Shown: positions 23,641 to 34,625 of the stretch, piece after piece | Position numbering within the stretch: the stretch's first letter is position 1 | Layout: every line of letters starts with the position of its first letter | Assembly: GCA_011316305.1 (NCBI GenBank) | Contig: SAUG01000123.1 | Span: forward strand, 62,001 to 126,000 | DNA: 64,000 bases | Reading direction: 5' to 3' | Source: Rusavskia elegans | Lineage: Eukaryota; Ascomycota; Lecanoromycetes; Teloschistales; Teloschistaceae | Notes under the pieces: model-generated | What the model was told of the DNA's origin: nothing | What the model saw: only the letters and a program-made list of their open reading frames with translations | Databases searched by the model: none | Program-made: the position numbers and the translations under genes

Positions 23641-26418
23641 ATGCCGCATTCAGATTCATCTGACTTGGAGCCTGACTCCTCCCACGCGCTTCATCCTACG
23701 ATCCGGGAAGAGGTTCAAGACCTCATGATGTCCTCCGACAATGATACCGTACATGTCCCTCCTCCACATATAGCAGCACGTTTCTCCAGATCGTCCAATC
23801 TTCGTCGAAAGTCCTCCGCTACATCGTCACGCCGAAATTCACTTTCTTCACACCATTCAAGCAGATCTTCTCGTTCAGCACATGGGGAACCATGCACTAC
23901 CCATGTTGCTCAACATCTACGCCGTGCCTCCATCATTGAGACTCGAAAAGCAAGGCTCGCTGACAGAGCCGCGCACGCCGAACAAGTCCGATTGCGAGCA
24001 GCCCTAGCCAAAGCTGCGCCAAGGGCATCTACGAGCAGCGAAGAGCGTGCGCTTGCCGCCAAGCAGGCTCGGGAGAAGTTCTTGGCACAGGTTGCTGCAA
24101 ATTGTGCAGAGGAAGTCAAACGGGCGAAGAAAGTAGCAGAAGATACCAGGGAGAAGAAGGCGGCCGAGCATCTTAGGTTGAAAGAAGACATGATAGAAAG
24201 GCTCGCTGAAGCTGAGAAAAGACGGTCACTTCTGCAGCAAAATCAGCGTCGTCCGCGGACCGCCACGCTACCCTCTGTAGAGGAAAGAAAAGTCCTTATC
24301 AGAAGGCCACGCAATGAAACTGAAGCTGCAAAGGTCATACAAAAAGCTTGGCGCAATAGCAAAAGAAGAAGCATTGTTTCCGATTTCCTGGAGCTTGGTC
24401 TGACCCTAGAAAACGTACAAAAGACGAGTTTTGAAGATGTTGGCAGCCTTCTCAGTCAGGACAAGGTACTAGAAACGACTACGAAAGTATTGAGAATGTA
24501 CGGCCTCCAGGACAATGATAGCGATATCACTGGCGAAAGGACAGCTACTCGTACCTTCTTGAGTGCGTTCCTCGTTCTAGGACATCCTGCTCAGGTCTTG
24601 AGTCAAGAAGGCGAACAAGAAAAGGACCTGATCGAGAAGGCCAAGAACGCGCTTCTCTGCTTTGAAACAGTAGTCGTGAATCCCTCGTTATCGCCTTCAG
24701 CCAACCAGCTCGAATTGCTATCGGACGCCTACGCGAGTTTTCAGACTGCATTTACCGCATGGAAAGACCGTGATTCATCAGTACTCCTAGACACAATGCT
24801 TGCCCAATTTGTCGAGCTTGACGCCATCTGGCAAACTGTGAAGAATGATAAAGAGGGTCTTGTGGCTGAAGACTATCGTGAGGGTATCCAGCAGAACCAG
24901 ACTTTGCTTCTGGTCCGACTTAAGAGACTTGCAGGTCCTGATAAAGCAATGAAAATGATCACGGAAGCGGTCAGGAAAAGCAGGAAAGCTAAAGGAAAGA
25001 AGAAGCCCGTTGGTGATGTTAGACCAAGAGCTGCTTCTCTACCCTCAGCAGACGCCACGGCACCCACCCTGACGCCCATCGAAGCCTCCGTAGCTGACAT
25101 TGACGCTGATACATCAGAACTCGGCAATCGGCGAGCAACGTCACTCTTATCAGACAATCGAACGATCATGCACGAGCTCGCAATCAACAAAGAGTACCGA
25201 ATCGACACCAAGCCCAAGACTGACATGCGCGACAACGCCATCCAGGCGGTGTCTGCAAACATGCGACAAGGTTTTGAGTCCGGGCTTGGCAACTTGTTCA
25301 TAGTAGCCATGGCAGAAACTCTTCGAGAGAAGCTCCTGAGCTTAGTGGTCCCTGGCAAATCACTGCATACATTGATCTCCGACTCACTGGACACTGCAAT
25401 GATTGCAAATCAAGTCAAAATGGGAGCTTTTTCGTATCAGCAGTTCTTCACCTTCATGAACTCTCTGCTACCCAAGATATGCGCGCCCGTCCGCGACGCC
25501 GAAGTCAAAGCTTTGGCCGAAGACCAAACCGAAGACCCGATTGAGCGACTGGCAAAACTCAATTACGTTGTGGATCTCCTCTCTGTCGATCATGCCAATT
25601 TCTCCTTGCAGATGAATGCCCCACTGCTCATCAAGGAGGCCGTGAGCTACGAACAGAGATGTTTCACCAACATTGTTGGCGGTCAAACATTAAGGAGAAC
25701 ATCGGAGTGGTGGTCGGAAGCCAAAAGGAAGACTGAAGAAGAGATGGCAAGAAGATCTAGCAGGGACCAGCCAACGCCAGCCAATCGAGCGACATCCGAC
25801 AAGATCTACATGCAAGGTCTTGTAGATCTTGCTATTGGAGTCACCGAATTGCATGAAGTCGGCATACCGGAGACACTTGAGCTCGACCGGAGCAGAATAA
25901 GCCGCATGCGAGTTGATATCCTTCGCATGGTCGTGATTAGTGCTATCTTGCTTACTGCCAAGAATTTAATGAGAAGGGACGTTCGTTCGCAGTGGAAAGA
26001 ACAGGCGCAAAGAATGTGGGACCTCCCCTTCACAGACGCTCAAGCATTCATCGCGGCCATTGAATCACGGTATGCGCTACCGCCAAATACCAAGACGCAG
26101 CTGTCCGGTACCACGGAACGTATATTGCTTGATGGGCGGAATCGACAAGTTTCACATCCAGTAGTCAAAGTGCTACTCCAGAAGATCAAGGCACATGTAT
26201 ACACCCGGCTATCTGCTTCAAGTGCCGACGAGCGTGTCAAGGCGGCCAGCAGTGCAAGCCAAGTCCTTTCATCAGGGGGCTTACCAGAGTTCGTGGTTGC
26301 GATCGGTGCTATGGTGGACGAGCTCCAGAGAGTTGCCGATGTCGATCGAGAAGCTCATGGGAAATGGTATGACGACGTTATCAAGGCCGTCAATCAAGAG
26401 GATAGTTCAGGTGCATAG
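23641..26418 (+). CDS. IQ-motif TCP11-family protein
   Basis: T-complex protein 11 family member of 925 residues from the Met at 23641 (MPHSDSSDLEPDSS); the frame is open 324 bp further upstream. Order: a Ser/Arg-rich N-terminus, a long charged helical stretch (roughly residues 100-215) with Ala/Lys/Glu heptad-like content, an IQ calmodulin-binding motif (AAKVIQKAWRNSKRR), then the TCP11 domain. Domain marks include FESGLGNLFIVAMAETLREKL and RMRVDILRMVVISAILLTAKNLM. In yeast, TCP11-type Sok1 acts in cAMP/PKA signalling; a link here is by family only. A second TCP11 gene lies at 60772. Confidence 0.85.
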   Translation: MPHSDSSDLEPDSSHALHPTIREEVQDLMMSSDNDTVHVPPPHIAARFSRSSNLRRKSSATSSRRNSLSSHHSSRSSRSAHGEPCTTHVAQHLRRASIIETRKARLADRAAHAEQVRLRAALAKAAPRASTSSEERALAAKQAREKFLAQVAANCAEEVKRAKKVAEDTREKKAAEHLRLKEDMIERLAEAEKRRSLLQQNQRRPRTATLPSVEERKVLIRRPRNETEAAKVIQKAWRNSKRRSIVSDFLELGLTLENVQKTSFEDVGSLLSQDKVLETTTKVLRMYGLQDNDSDITGERTATRTFLSAFLVLGHPAQVLSQEGEQEKDLIEKAKNALLCFETVVVNPSLSPSANQLELLSDAYASFQTAFTAWKDRDSSVLLDTMLAQFVELDAIWQTVKNDKEGLVAEDYREGIQQNQTLLLVRLKRLAGPDKAMKMITEAVRKSRKAKGKKKPVGDVRPRAASLPSADATAPTLTPIEASVADIDADTSELGNRRATSLLSDNRTIMHELAINKEYRIDTKPKTDMRDNAIQAVSANMRQGFESGLGNLFIVAMAETLREKLLSLVVPGKSLHTLISDSLDTAMIANQVKMGAFSYQQFFTFMNSLLPKICAPVRDAEVKALAEDQTEDPIERLAKLNYVVDLLSVDHANFSLQMNAPLLIKEAVSYEQRCFTNIVGGQTLRRTSEWWSEAKRKTEEEMARRSSRDQPTPANRATSDKIYMQGLVDLAIGVTELHEVGIPETLELDRSRISRMRVDILRMVVISAILLTAKNLMRRDVRSQWKEQAQRMWDLPFTDAQAFIAAIESRYALPPNTKTQLSGTTERILLDGRNRQVSHPVVKVLLQKIKAHVYTRLSASSADERVKAASSASQVLSSGGLPEFVVAIGAMVDELQRVADVDREAHGKWYDDVIKAVNQEDSSGA

Positions 26419-26995
26419 AGCAGGCTCTTCCTCGTCTGTCAGAAATGACCGGCTTCTGTATGGTGCATGGTGGGTGTCATGGGCCGGTCACGCTTCGAAT
26501 GACTGTACGAAGATATACGACATGCATAGTGGCGTCACAGGCGTGAGGTGAGGTTGGTAAGAGGTTGCCGTTGCTTTTGTCGCTTGGTACGGTGTTTCAT
26601 AGAAGCAATCCTGGAATCAATACCATATTTGTCCTTTGATACCTTACTTTTCTGACATGTTTTTGTTCTCGTTTGCTACACCTTTCTTCTTCTTTTCGTC
26701 TGGTCTTGTGCCTTTGCTGGGTCCTTACCTTCTTCAAACCCCTGGGCACTGCTCTCCGCTTCGCCGTTGGCATTATGACGTACAGCCTCAACGGTGCGGA
26801 ATCTACCGCTGGTTTTTGAACCTCGGAAGTGGGGGACCGTTAAGTTGAGGATTGAGCTCACACCAACAATGTTTACCTTTCTTTTAATTGCATGGCCCAA
26901 AGTGTTCTGCATGTTTTGGTTTGGACACAGAGCGGCTGCTTCTGTGGCGGTTTTGTCATAGCTTGCTTTCCTCTTACTCGTACATATCACCCGCA
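26419..26995. other. Intergenic region TCP11 - flavocytochrome gene
   Basis: 577 bp holding the TCP11 3' end and the next promoter. The stretch has CT-rich tracts near 26686-26700. No supported genes. Confidence 0.4.
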
Positions 26996-29000
26996 ATGGC
27001 CGAGCCCAAGCTCCTTTCAACCCAGCAAATTGCTGAACACAATACCGCAAAGGATCTATGGATTGTAGTCGATGGTCAAGTCTGGGATGTAAGGCAGTCT
27101 TTCGAGCTCTTTCAACCCCAATCGTCCCGAATCTGGAAAGATACAAGTTACCAGATTCAATTGCAGTTTTCGAACCCATCTATTCTGGAGGATATCTTTC
27201 CCAGCTGTACGGATTGACTTGATGGGGATGTGCTAACATTGGAGTTTGCCTCAGATGACCAATTTCGCGCCAGAGCATCCAGGTGGAATTGGTAGTAGGG
27301 GCTCCTTGAGTTGTTGTCTGTTCGAACTTTATTCATGATTGTCACTCACTCCGCAGTAATCCTCCAGTACGCCGGTCGTGACGCATCTCAACCCTACAAC
27401 GAAATCCATGCCCCCTCTCTTCTCAACAAAACCCTCACCTCATCCAAACTCGTTGGTACTCTCGACACTTCCACCATCTCTGACTCCTGGGCCAAGCCTC
27501 CTCCACAACAGAACCCCAAAGTCCAACTAAAGAATGAAAAGCCGCCCCTTTTCACCCTGCTCTCCACCCACGACTTCGAATCCGTCGCCGAGAAGACACT
27601 GGCGCCGAAAACTTGGGGTTTCTATTCGAGCGCTGCGACCGATCTGGTGACGCATAAGGCCAATCAGAGCTTCTTCGATCGTATCTGGTTTCGGCCGAGA
27701 GTACTGAGGAACATACGGACGAGAGATACGAGCGGGAAGATTATGGGGCAGAACGTGGAGCTGCCAATCATGTGTAGTCCCGCGGCGATGGCCAAGCTGG
27801 TGCATCCGGATGGGGAAAAGGCGATTGCGAGGGGTTGTCAGAGTAAAGGGATCATACACTGTGTCAGTCAGTCAATTTCCGATTAGAGTCTTCACGGGTT
27901 CTACGATAGAACCATTTGAATTGCAAGGCGATGAGATAGTAGTAAGACTGACCACCCACAGGTCTCAACTAACGCCTCCTTCCCTATCGAAGACATCACC
28001 TCGTCCCTGACACCCTCGCAAAACGGTCCCCCACCCCTCTTCTTCCAACTCTACGTCTCCAAAACACGCTCCGCCTGCGAAGCCCTCCTTCGTCAAGTCT
28101 GGTCCCTCGGCATCCGCACCATTTTCCTCACCGTTGACAGCCCCTTAGCCGGTAAACGTGAAGCCGACGAACGCGTCCGCATGGATGACGATCAGCAAGG
28201 TATCCCAATGATGACCGGTGTAGGGAAGCCAGTCAACGACAAGCGGGGCGGGGGGTTGGGACGCATCATGGGGAGCTTCATCGATGAGGGCCTGGATTGG
28301 AGTGATCTACCGTGGCTCCGACAGCATTGGAAGGGGAATATAGTGCTGAAGGGGATTATGTGCGCTGAAGATGCGAGCAGAGCGGCAGAAGAGGGCGTGG
28401 ATGGGATTGTTGTGAGGTATGTGACTCTTTTCCCCTAGATCTTTCCCTTCCTGCTCTGGCGCGGGTTTCTTCCCCTTTTCATAGAAATGTCCCTGGGCTT
28501 TTTTGACACTGGTTGACGCGATATTCTGCAACAGCAATCATGGTGGTCGCAACCTCGATACCTCCCCGCCCGCCATCCTCATCCTCCTCGACCTCCACCG
28601 CAACGCTCCGCACGTCTTTGACAAACTCGAAGTCTACGTCGATGGCGGCATCCGTCGAGGCACCGATATCTTGAAAGCCATCTGTTTAGGCGCGACGGCC
28701 GTTTCATTAGGTCGGCCATTCCTGTACAGCCTCAACTATGGGCCTGAGGGTGTGGAGTATCTCATCGACAGTAAGTCTCAACGATGAAGCCTTTTCGTGT
28801 ACTGTTCTGAGTGATGCTAATGCCAGTGTTCAGTGTTGAAAGATGAGTTGTCAGTTGCGATGGCATTGGTGGGGATCACGTCTCTGGACCAGGCGCATCC
28901 GGGACTGGTGAATACGAATGATGTGGATCATTTAGTGCCGACGACGGAGGGGCATCCGTATGCGAAAAAGAGGAGCCAGCCGCTGAAGGCGAAGATGTAA
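26996..29000 (+). CDS. Flavocytochrome b2-type FMN-dependent 2-hydroxyacid dehydrogenase
   Basis: L-lactate or related 2-hydroxyacid oxidation with electron passage to a fused b5 haem domain. Six exons fit: 26996-27088, 27255-27291 (37 nt), 27357-27862, 27962-28416, 28535-28770 and 28834-29000, about 497 residues. The b5 domain has [10 protein letters not shown] with the first haem His and a second His in NEIHAPS. The FMN domain has [21 protein letters not shown], the catalytic SNHGGRNLD and the phosphate site [16 protein letters not shown]...[13 protein letters not shown]. There is no mitochondrial presequence from this start, unlike yeast Cyb2, so a cytosolic location is likelier. Substrate cannot be fixed from sequence. 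Confidence 0.93.
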
Positions 29001-29071
29001 CGACACAGATCGGTAGGTAGCCATGTAGCACGGTTGAAATCCAGCAACGAATTCCTAGCAGATCCTTTCCT

Positions 29072-30139
29072 TCATCCACCATTCTTCTTCCCTTTCCCAT
29101 TTTCAGTCAATACGTCCAAGGCATCTATTCCCCTCTCCCAAACCAGTCTCTTGTTCTCCTCCCACTTTACCCATGCCAATCCCTGCAATAGACAATCGGC
29201 CAAATCGTCGAATTTCCCTAACCCCTTCCCCTTATCCGCTCTCTTCTTCTTCCCCTCAACCTTTCCCATAACCATATCCCCCATTTCTTTCGCCTGCCCC
29301 TCTAATGCGACCCCCGATCCACTCTGAACCATATCCCGCACAATACCCATCTTCCTCGCCTTGGACTTCTCCGTCCCGAGCAAGGCACGTTTCCCCTTCC
29401 CCTTCTTCTTCTCTTTCTCCGTATTCACTTCATCATCCTCAACAACACCAACATCTTCCACACCATCAACCCAATACTTCACCACCTTCGACGGCAACAC
29501 GGGCACTACCTCCCCACTCCATTTCCCTTCCGCCGACCACGTTTGCAGGACAGCATATAACATCGCCTCGAACATATTCACCCTCAGTGTCCATTCCTGC
29601 ACCGCGGACCCGCCCATGGAGCGGAAACGTTGCCGCTCGATGAGGATGTGCGTGGGGTTGTGAGGGAGGATGTGCGTTGTTAGGAAGGTGTGGGCGTGGG
29701 GGGCGTAGATGGCGGGGGTGAAGGATTCTTTGAGAGGAAGTATGTTGGTGGTGAGGGGGTCTGTGGGCGAGGAGACATCGATGCGGGACCAGTGGTGGAG
29801 TGTTGGGGTTATGGGTTTTGGTATTGATGTTGGTTTTTTGCTGGGGTGGAGCCAGGAGGGTGGGAGGACGAGTTGGCAGTAGGCGAGGTTGCGGATGCCC
29901 ATGTCGATGCTGATGATGTTGTAGTCATCTTCTCGTGGCTGTTGGTTTTGTTGTTGTGGTTTGTTAGAAGAGGGATTGGGAAGAGGGTTGTTGGGGAGGG
30001 ATTGGGATTGGGACAGTCCGTCTTGGAGATGGGAGATCAGGGTGGGTTTTGTGCCGCTGGTGTTGATGCCCGTTGCGCGGGCGAGGGCTTCGAGTTGTTT
30101 GAGCTTGCAGGTGCGGAGCCAGTTGAGGTGGGTGGCCAT
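29072..30139 (-). CDS. CCE1: Mitochondrial Holliday-junction resolvase Cce1/Ydc2
   Basis: RNase H-fold junction resolvase that processes recombination intermediates of mitochondrial DNA. A single exon encodes 355 residues. An N-terminal SAP-like helix pair (WLRTCKLKQLEALARATGI...TKPTLISHLQ) precedes a Gln/Asn-rich linker. The catalytic core starts at IISIDMGIRNLAYCQ (first Asp) and continues with ILIERQRFRS (Glu) and WTLRVNMFEAMLYAVL. The metal-site Asp pair lies near KFDDLADCLLQGLAW. The insert with EKEKKKGKGKRALLG is basic. The 3' end converges on the flavocytochrome gene, with 71 bp between stop codons. Confidence 0.93.
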   Translation of the reverse strand: MATHLNWLRTCKLKQLEALARATGINTSGTKPTLISHLQDGLSQSQSLPNNPLPNPSSNKPQQQNQQPREDDYNIISIDMGIRNLAYCQLVLPPSWLHPSKKPTSIPKPITPTLHHWSRIDVSSPTDPLTTNILPLKESFTPAIYAPHAHTFLTTHILPHNPTHILIERQRFRSMGGSAVQEWTLRVNMFEAMLYAVLQTWSAEGKWSGEVVPVLPSKVVKYWVDGVEDVGVVEDDEVNTEKEKKKGKGKRALLGTEKSKARKMGIVRDMVQSGSGVALEGQAKEMGDMVMGKVEGKKKRADKGKGLGKFDDLADCLLQGLAWVKWEENKRLVWERGIDALDVLTENGKGKKNGG

Positions 30140-30598
30140 CCATTTTTCTTCTTTGGATTGCGAGCTTTCTTACAAAGATTGTCTAAGAGCGCGTATCTTG
30201 TGTCGTGGGGAAACGCGTCGTAAATTGGACGGCGCTAGCGGAAGGATGGGTGCCGCTATAAGGATTATTGGGTGAGCCTTTCTTGGCTGAAGCATTTCAT
30301 GAGGAAAAGTGGAGGTGGGCATGATGGTCGAAGGGATGATAGGAAGGAGGACAACCCGCAAGTGGCATCCCCAGCACAAGCTGCAAACATATCGTCGGCT
30401 CTTACCTCCTTAGCGGCGTTTGACCATGGCTCGACGCTATGCCTCTTTTGATATTAGGATGGCGTCGTCGCGTTCCATGCGGGGTTGCCCCACTAAAATC
30501 CCCACTACTTAGAAGGGTAAGGTCTGCTTGGGGACAAGTCGGCTCGGTGGTCCGACGTAGATTTCAGCCTTGCTACATATAAACCCCTACTGGCCGCA
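30140..30598. other. Intergenic region CCE1 promoter / Clr5 gene 3' end
   Basis: 459 bp. It should hold the CCE1 promoter and the downstream end of the next minus-strand gene. No supported RNA gene or ORF. Confidence 0.4.
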
Positions 30599-32688
30599 TC
30601 ACTCCAGATGCAATCTCCCTGGCCGAATGACAAGACCCGAAACACCAAAAATTGTCCTGAATGGCCTCCCTTCATCTGAGACGTATGAGAAGTGATGATG
30701 GCTCCGGGCATTCTCAAGTGACCTCACAATCCCATCCTTGGGAAGACCCCACGTAAGCGCAGCCGCGTAGGCTTCCTCGAACCACTCTTCCGCATCATCC
30801 CATGTCCTATGGGTCTGATAGACAAGCCCGATCGTGATGTTGACCCATACTGTTCGCTCGTCTTCCCATCCAAAGACTTCTGAAGACTTTTCGGATGCCT
30901 TGCGGAACATGGACTCGGCCTCCACCTCCATGTGAGGACCGTACTTAAGCATATTGGCCACGAGTTGGAGCGCAGCTTCCATGAAATCCAAACTCTCAAT
31001 TGAGTCTTCTTTCCAGTCATAAGCCTCCCAGGCTTTATGCAGGTGACTCAGGGCATCACGAAAGTCAAGTCCGTGATCGGTGGCTTGACCTACTTTGCCG
31101 TAAAAGTCAAGCAGCTCGGCTAGCGCCTTCAGATGTTGGACGGAAAGTGCTGGGCTCCTCTGGCATTGGGATATGATGGCCAGCAAAAGGTCCTCGGTAG
31201 CTCGGTCCTTCATCGCATTATGTGTGCGGGCGACTCCGAGCCCGTAGTCGACTCGCGCGGGGCTCGCGTCCTCAAGGACCGACTGAGTAACTCCAGAAAG
31301 ATCCAATTGGGAGCCATCTCTGACGGACTTTTGATTGGCTTTCCTTTTCTTGCTGGCTCGCCTGCTAGCTTTGGACATATGGCGCGCGCTGGTTGACGAC
31401 TCCAACAGCTCTTTGGACAGTGAAAGGAGGCCGACGGCATCAGCCTCCCTGTTCCAGCCGTTGAGAAGCTCAACGGCATGCAAGACGTTTTGTTGAGTCC
31501 TGGTGTCCCTGCAACCATATGTTTCAAGATGGTCGTTCATCACCTTCTCAAGCAGATCAATAGCATGTTCCATTCGGTCAGACTTGGCGTTGAGATCAGC
31601 AAGATGATAGGCGGCCTTGACCGTATCGGCGTTGGTCTTTCCCATAACATGGCTAAGGCCGGTAACAGCTCGAGACAACATGTTTTCAGCCCCAACGATG
31701 TCGCCAGTATCTCGACATCTGAGAGCCGTACGCCACATCTCTTGAAGATCAGTCCTTGAGTATCCCTGCCAACGGAGCGCAAGTCTGCCCTGACTGAGGG
31801 CCTTGACATCCGGATCATCATCTGAACTTTCTTCGAGCTCGTGTTCTTCAACGTCAATGCCTTCCATATCGGAATGCTCTATCACATTTTGGGCTGGAGA
31901 CTCGACAAGTGCCTTGGGGGTCTTGTAGCTCACGCCCTCGGGTGTCGGAACGTCTGCCGGGCAAAGTCAACCTCGAATACAAGGATGCTTACGGAAACCG
32001 GACGAATGCCGCTCGTGGGAGAACTTACTTGTCAGATCGATGGTGGCCGTGGACTTCTTAGTCCTGACAAGTGTGCTCTCGACCCGGTGGCTGTCCCATA
32101 CTCTTCCACCGAAGGAGAACACAGTGTCCTTGTCTTCTTCGCGCTTCCTTTGCTTGGATTTCTCCATCATCTTCAGCGCCGTATCTACAGAGAGATTCTT
32201 CTGCCAATTCCACTCTTTGAATTTGATTTTGTAGAGCTTCTGCCTTTTGGAAGGTCAGCAAGGCAAGTTTCAAAGCACCGCCACGACGGATTTTCTCACG
32301 AGGCATTGAACGAATACTGCTCCTTCATGGCTTCCATTGTCTCAGACAAGCTTTTGTTCTGATCTAGATACAGCTTCTTGATCGTGTCTTTGTGAGCGTT
32401 CCAGTCAAGGTGGTCACTCCTAGCTCGGCGTGAGGATCTAGCGTCTCGTTGTGCTCCATGTATGTATGGACCCGGTGGTGGCCCCGTCTCATAATCTCCC
32501 ATGGAGACGTTGTTGTAAGCCTGGGCCTCATGCGCCAGATCAGGGGCGAAAGGGATCCGGTTTGACGCTTCAAAAGCGGTCGAAGTGGAAGGAATCTGTG
32601 AAGAATCTCCGAGAAGACCGTGGACCTGCTGATCATAGGCAGTTCCGTCGTTATGCCTGCCAAAAGGAATCGACGGATCTGAGTCCAT
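30599..32688 (-). CDS. Clr5-domain protein with TPR-like repeats
   Basis: Exons are 32688-32300, 32243-32029 and 31953-30599, about 652 residues. The N-terminus holds a Clr5 domain (DWNAHKDTIKKLYLDQNKSL...MKEQYSFNAS, then after splicing KLYKIKFKEWNWQKNLSVD). This domain was named from a fission-yeast silencing factor and is common in fungal proteins. The rest contains tetratricopeptide-like helices (DTVKAAYHLADLNAKSDR, RTVWVNITIGLVYQTHRTWDDAEEWFEEAY). A basic patch (SKASRRASKKRKANQK) may be a nuclear signal. Function is unknown; a role in chromatin or transcription is inferred only from the Clr5 domain. Confidence 0.82.
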
Positions 32689-34138
32689 GCTGTTCTGCAG
32701 GATTGACTAAGGTCCTTGGTCTGAACTCCTTGTTAATCAGACACACAAGATCGCAGAAGTAAAGATGTTCTGTATCGTTTTGGTGCTAAACATACAGTCT
32801 TCAACAACCCAAGCTGGATGACACCAGTAAGATGATGTCCACAGGTGCCAAGCGGTATAACTGAAGACCACGATTGGCCCAGAGTCAAAGTCCACGAGAT
32901 GCAAGGATCGTAAGAGGTCGAAACCACAATCAACCCAAAGAAAAAGGTCACAAAAGGTCCTTCAGCCTGACGGAACCACAGAGCCCACGGCTGTAGCCCC
33001 TCCATGACGGCCAACTCCAATTGGGTATACATCCGTATTTGTTGGCCAACGCCTTAACGAAGACCTCTCCCTCGTCGCATATACACCCAATCACCTGTGC
33101 CCTAACATGCCCCCCTTTCGACGCCTCAGAGCTTATACCAAAGTTCCCGAATCCTTCCGCACTTCGAGTCTAGTTTATCGCGGATTGCGCAGAAGCCTTG
33201 CTGCGGCATGACGACTCTAACATCCCAAGCATCCAAGGACGCTTTCGGGGCTAGCGCCACCTCAATGCAGATGTCCGTGAAGATGAAGCTGGCTGGAATA
33301 TGCCTCGGTTCCTTTGCATATGCAAACTTCGTCGCCACGTCAGACAAGCCAGTCTGGTCTAATCACACAGAAGACAGTCAGGAGGCAACAAAAGTTCCTA
33401 ACAGGCCTTGGTTTACGATCTTTAGGACTTGCCCATCACTCTGGCCCGTCTGGCGAAATACAAGCGGCAAAGGGACCTTGGGAATCCACATGCTGCTCAG
33501 TGACGGCTCTTACCGTTGAGTCCGAGAGCGAGATGGTGGGCAAAATATGGGATGACAAGAAGGATCCTGTCGCAGTTGGAGTCTTTTGCATCGAGCACTC
33601 ATCGTGCCATATCCACTATGGTCCTTTGTTTGAACCAATGTTCCTCCACCCATCTTGGCGCCACATCCTCCAACAGGTATCTTGGCGTCACATCCTTGAA
33701 GAAAACTTCGATCCAGTGAGAAGAGCCTACAATACTGAGTATGTTGCGGTAATCCGAACCGAAGCTCACAAAAGTCCTCAAAGATTCCTTAGCATCTCAT
33801 TTGTTGGTGCATCAGATTTGTTGCAGGCGTCCATACATGGACAATTCCGATACAGAGGACCGGTCTGTCGTCCACAGCGGCATCGTACCGAGAGGCGAAC
33901 AACAAAAGTTCCCAAAAGTCCCCCCCACGTATGAAGGAAGTATGGGTGATGGTCCGAGCCGTTGTGCTTTTGAGAGAGTCTATATAAATCTCGCCCATAC
34001 CGGCTTCCGTTCAATGTCAAGTCACTATTCTCTTGTCATCGTTGGTTTTCTCTTACCAGCAACATCGAGATTTCTGCACTGCATAACCTCAATCTCCATT
34101 TATCTGTTGCAGCAGCCATTACATAAAAGTCTTGAGAG
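32689..34138. other. Gene-poor 1.45-kb region with short repeats
   Basis: No convincing gene. Four short related motifs around CAACAAAAGTTCC or CACAAAAGTCC occur near 32950, 33387, 33768 and 33900. A 17-bp near-identical direct repeat (TCTTGGCG[C/T]CACATCCT) occurs at 33652 and 33679, spaced 27 bp. Open frames of up to 206 codons lack family features. This may be decayed duplicated or mobile DNA. Confidence 0.4.
33652..33695. repeat. 27-bp-period direct repeat (two copies)
   Basis: Two copies of TCTTGGCGYCACATCCT begin at 33652 and 33679. They differ at one base in the 17-bp core. Confidence 0.7.
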
Positions 34139-34625
34139 ATGACCGAACGCCAGGCGAAAGCGTGCACGACTGGCACGGTGAGTCAGCATCCCGTCTGCTT
34201 ATCACGTTTCAAATCCTCATCTCCCTTTCCTCCCCTTGATCGATACCTGGTCCTCAACCATGGAGAGCTCTTCATGACCTGTGCTGTAATTGAGAACTGA
34301 CTGTATGAGATAGAATTCGAAGGCATCCTCAGCTACTTACACCCCTGTCCAGCGTAGCTTTGGTTTGCTGAGCCCCCAGCACGGCGATTTACCAGCTCGA
34401 CAACACAAACCACCTTCGCCAATGCAGAGATGGATGGATGAGCAGCCCGACGAATCTCCGTACCACAATATTGGGTCTATTGCGGATCGCAAAGACTCCT
34501 GGATGCAGACTGCGAAAGCCCACTCGAAGCAGCAGACAGAAATGTCAAGCAATCATGCTACTGCCGGCTCATGGGGGACCGAAGATCTTGCAGGTCCGAC
34601 TGAGGGCAAGAAGAAGAAAGCTTGA
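34139..34625 (+). CDS. Possible 5' exons or small separate gene upstream of the AAA ATPase
   Basis: A plausible first exon 34139-34177 (MTERQAKACTTGT, GTGAGT donor) joins in phase to an open stretch from 34323 containing PVQRSFGLLSPQHGD and PMQRWMDEQPDESPYHN, ending in a KKKKA tail and stop at 34625. It may be a small low-complexity protein or the N-terminal exons of the damaged ATPase gene 1 kb downstream. I recognise no domain. Confidence 0.3.

Noticed and set aside
33314..33934. 206-codon plus-strand frame
   Set aside because: No domain, no ATG context, odd composition with repeated His/Arg/Ser, and it overlaps short direct repeats. Best read as chance.
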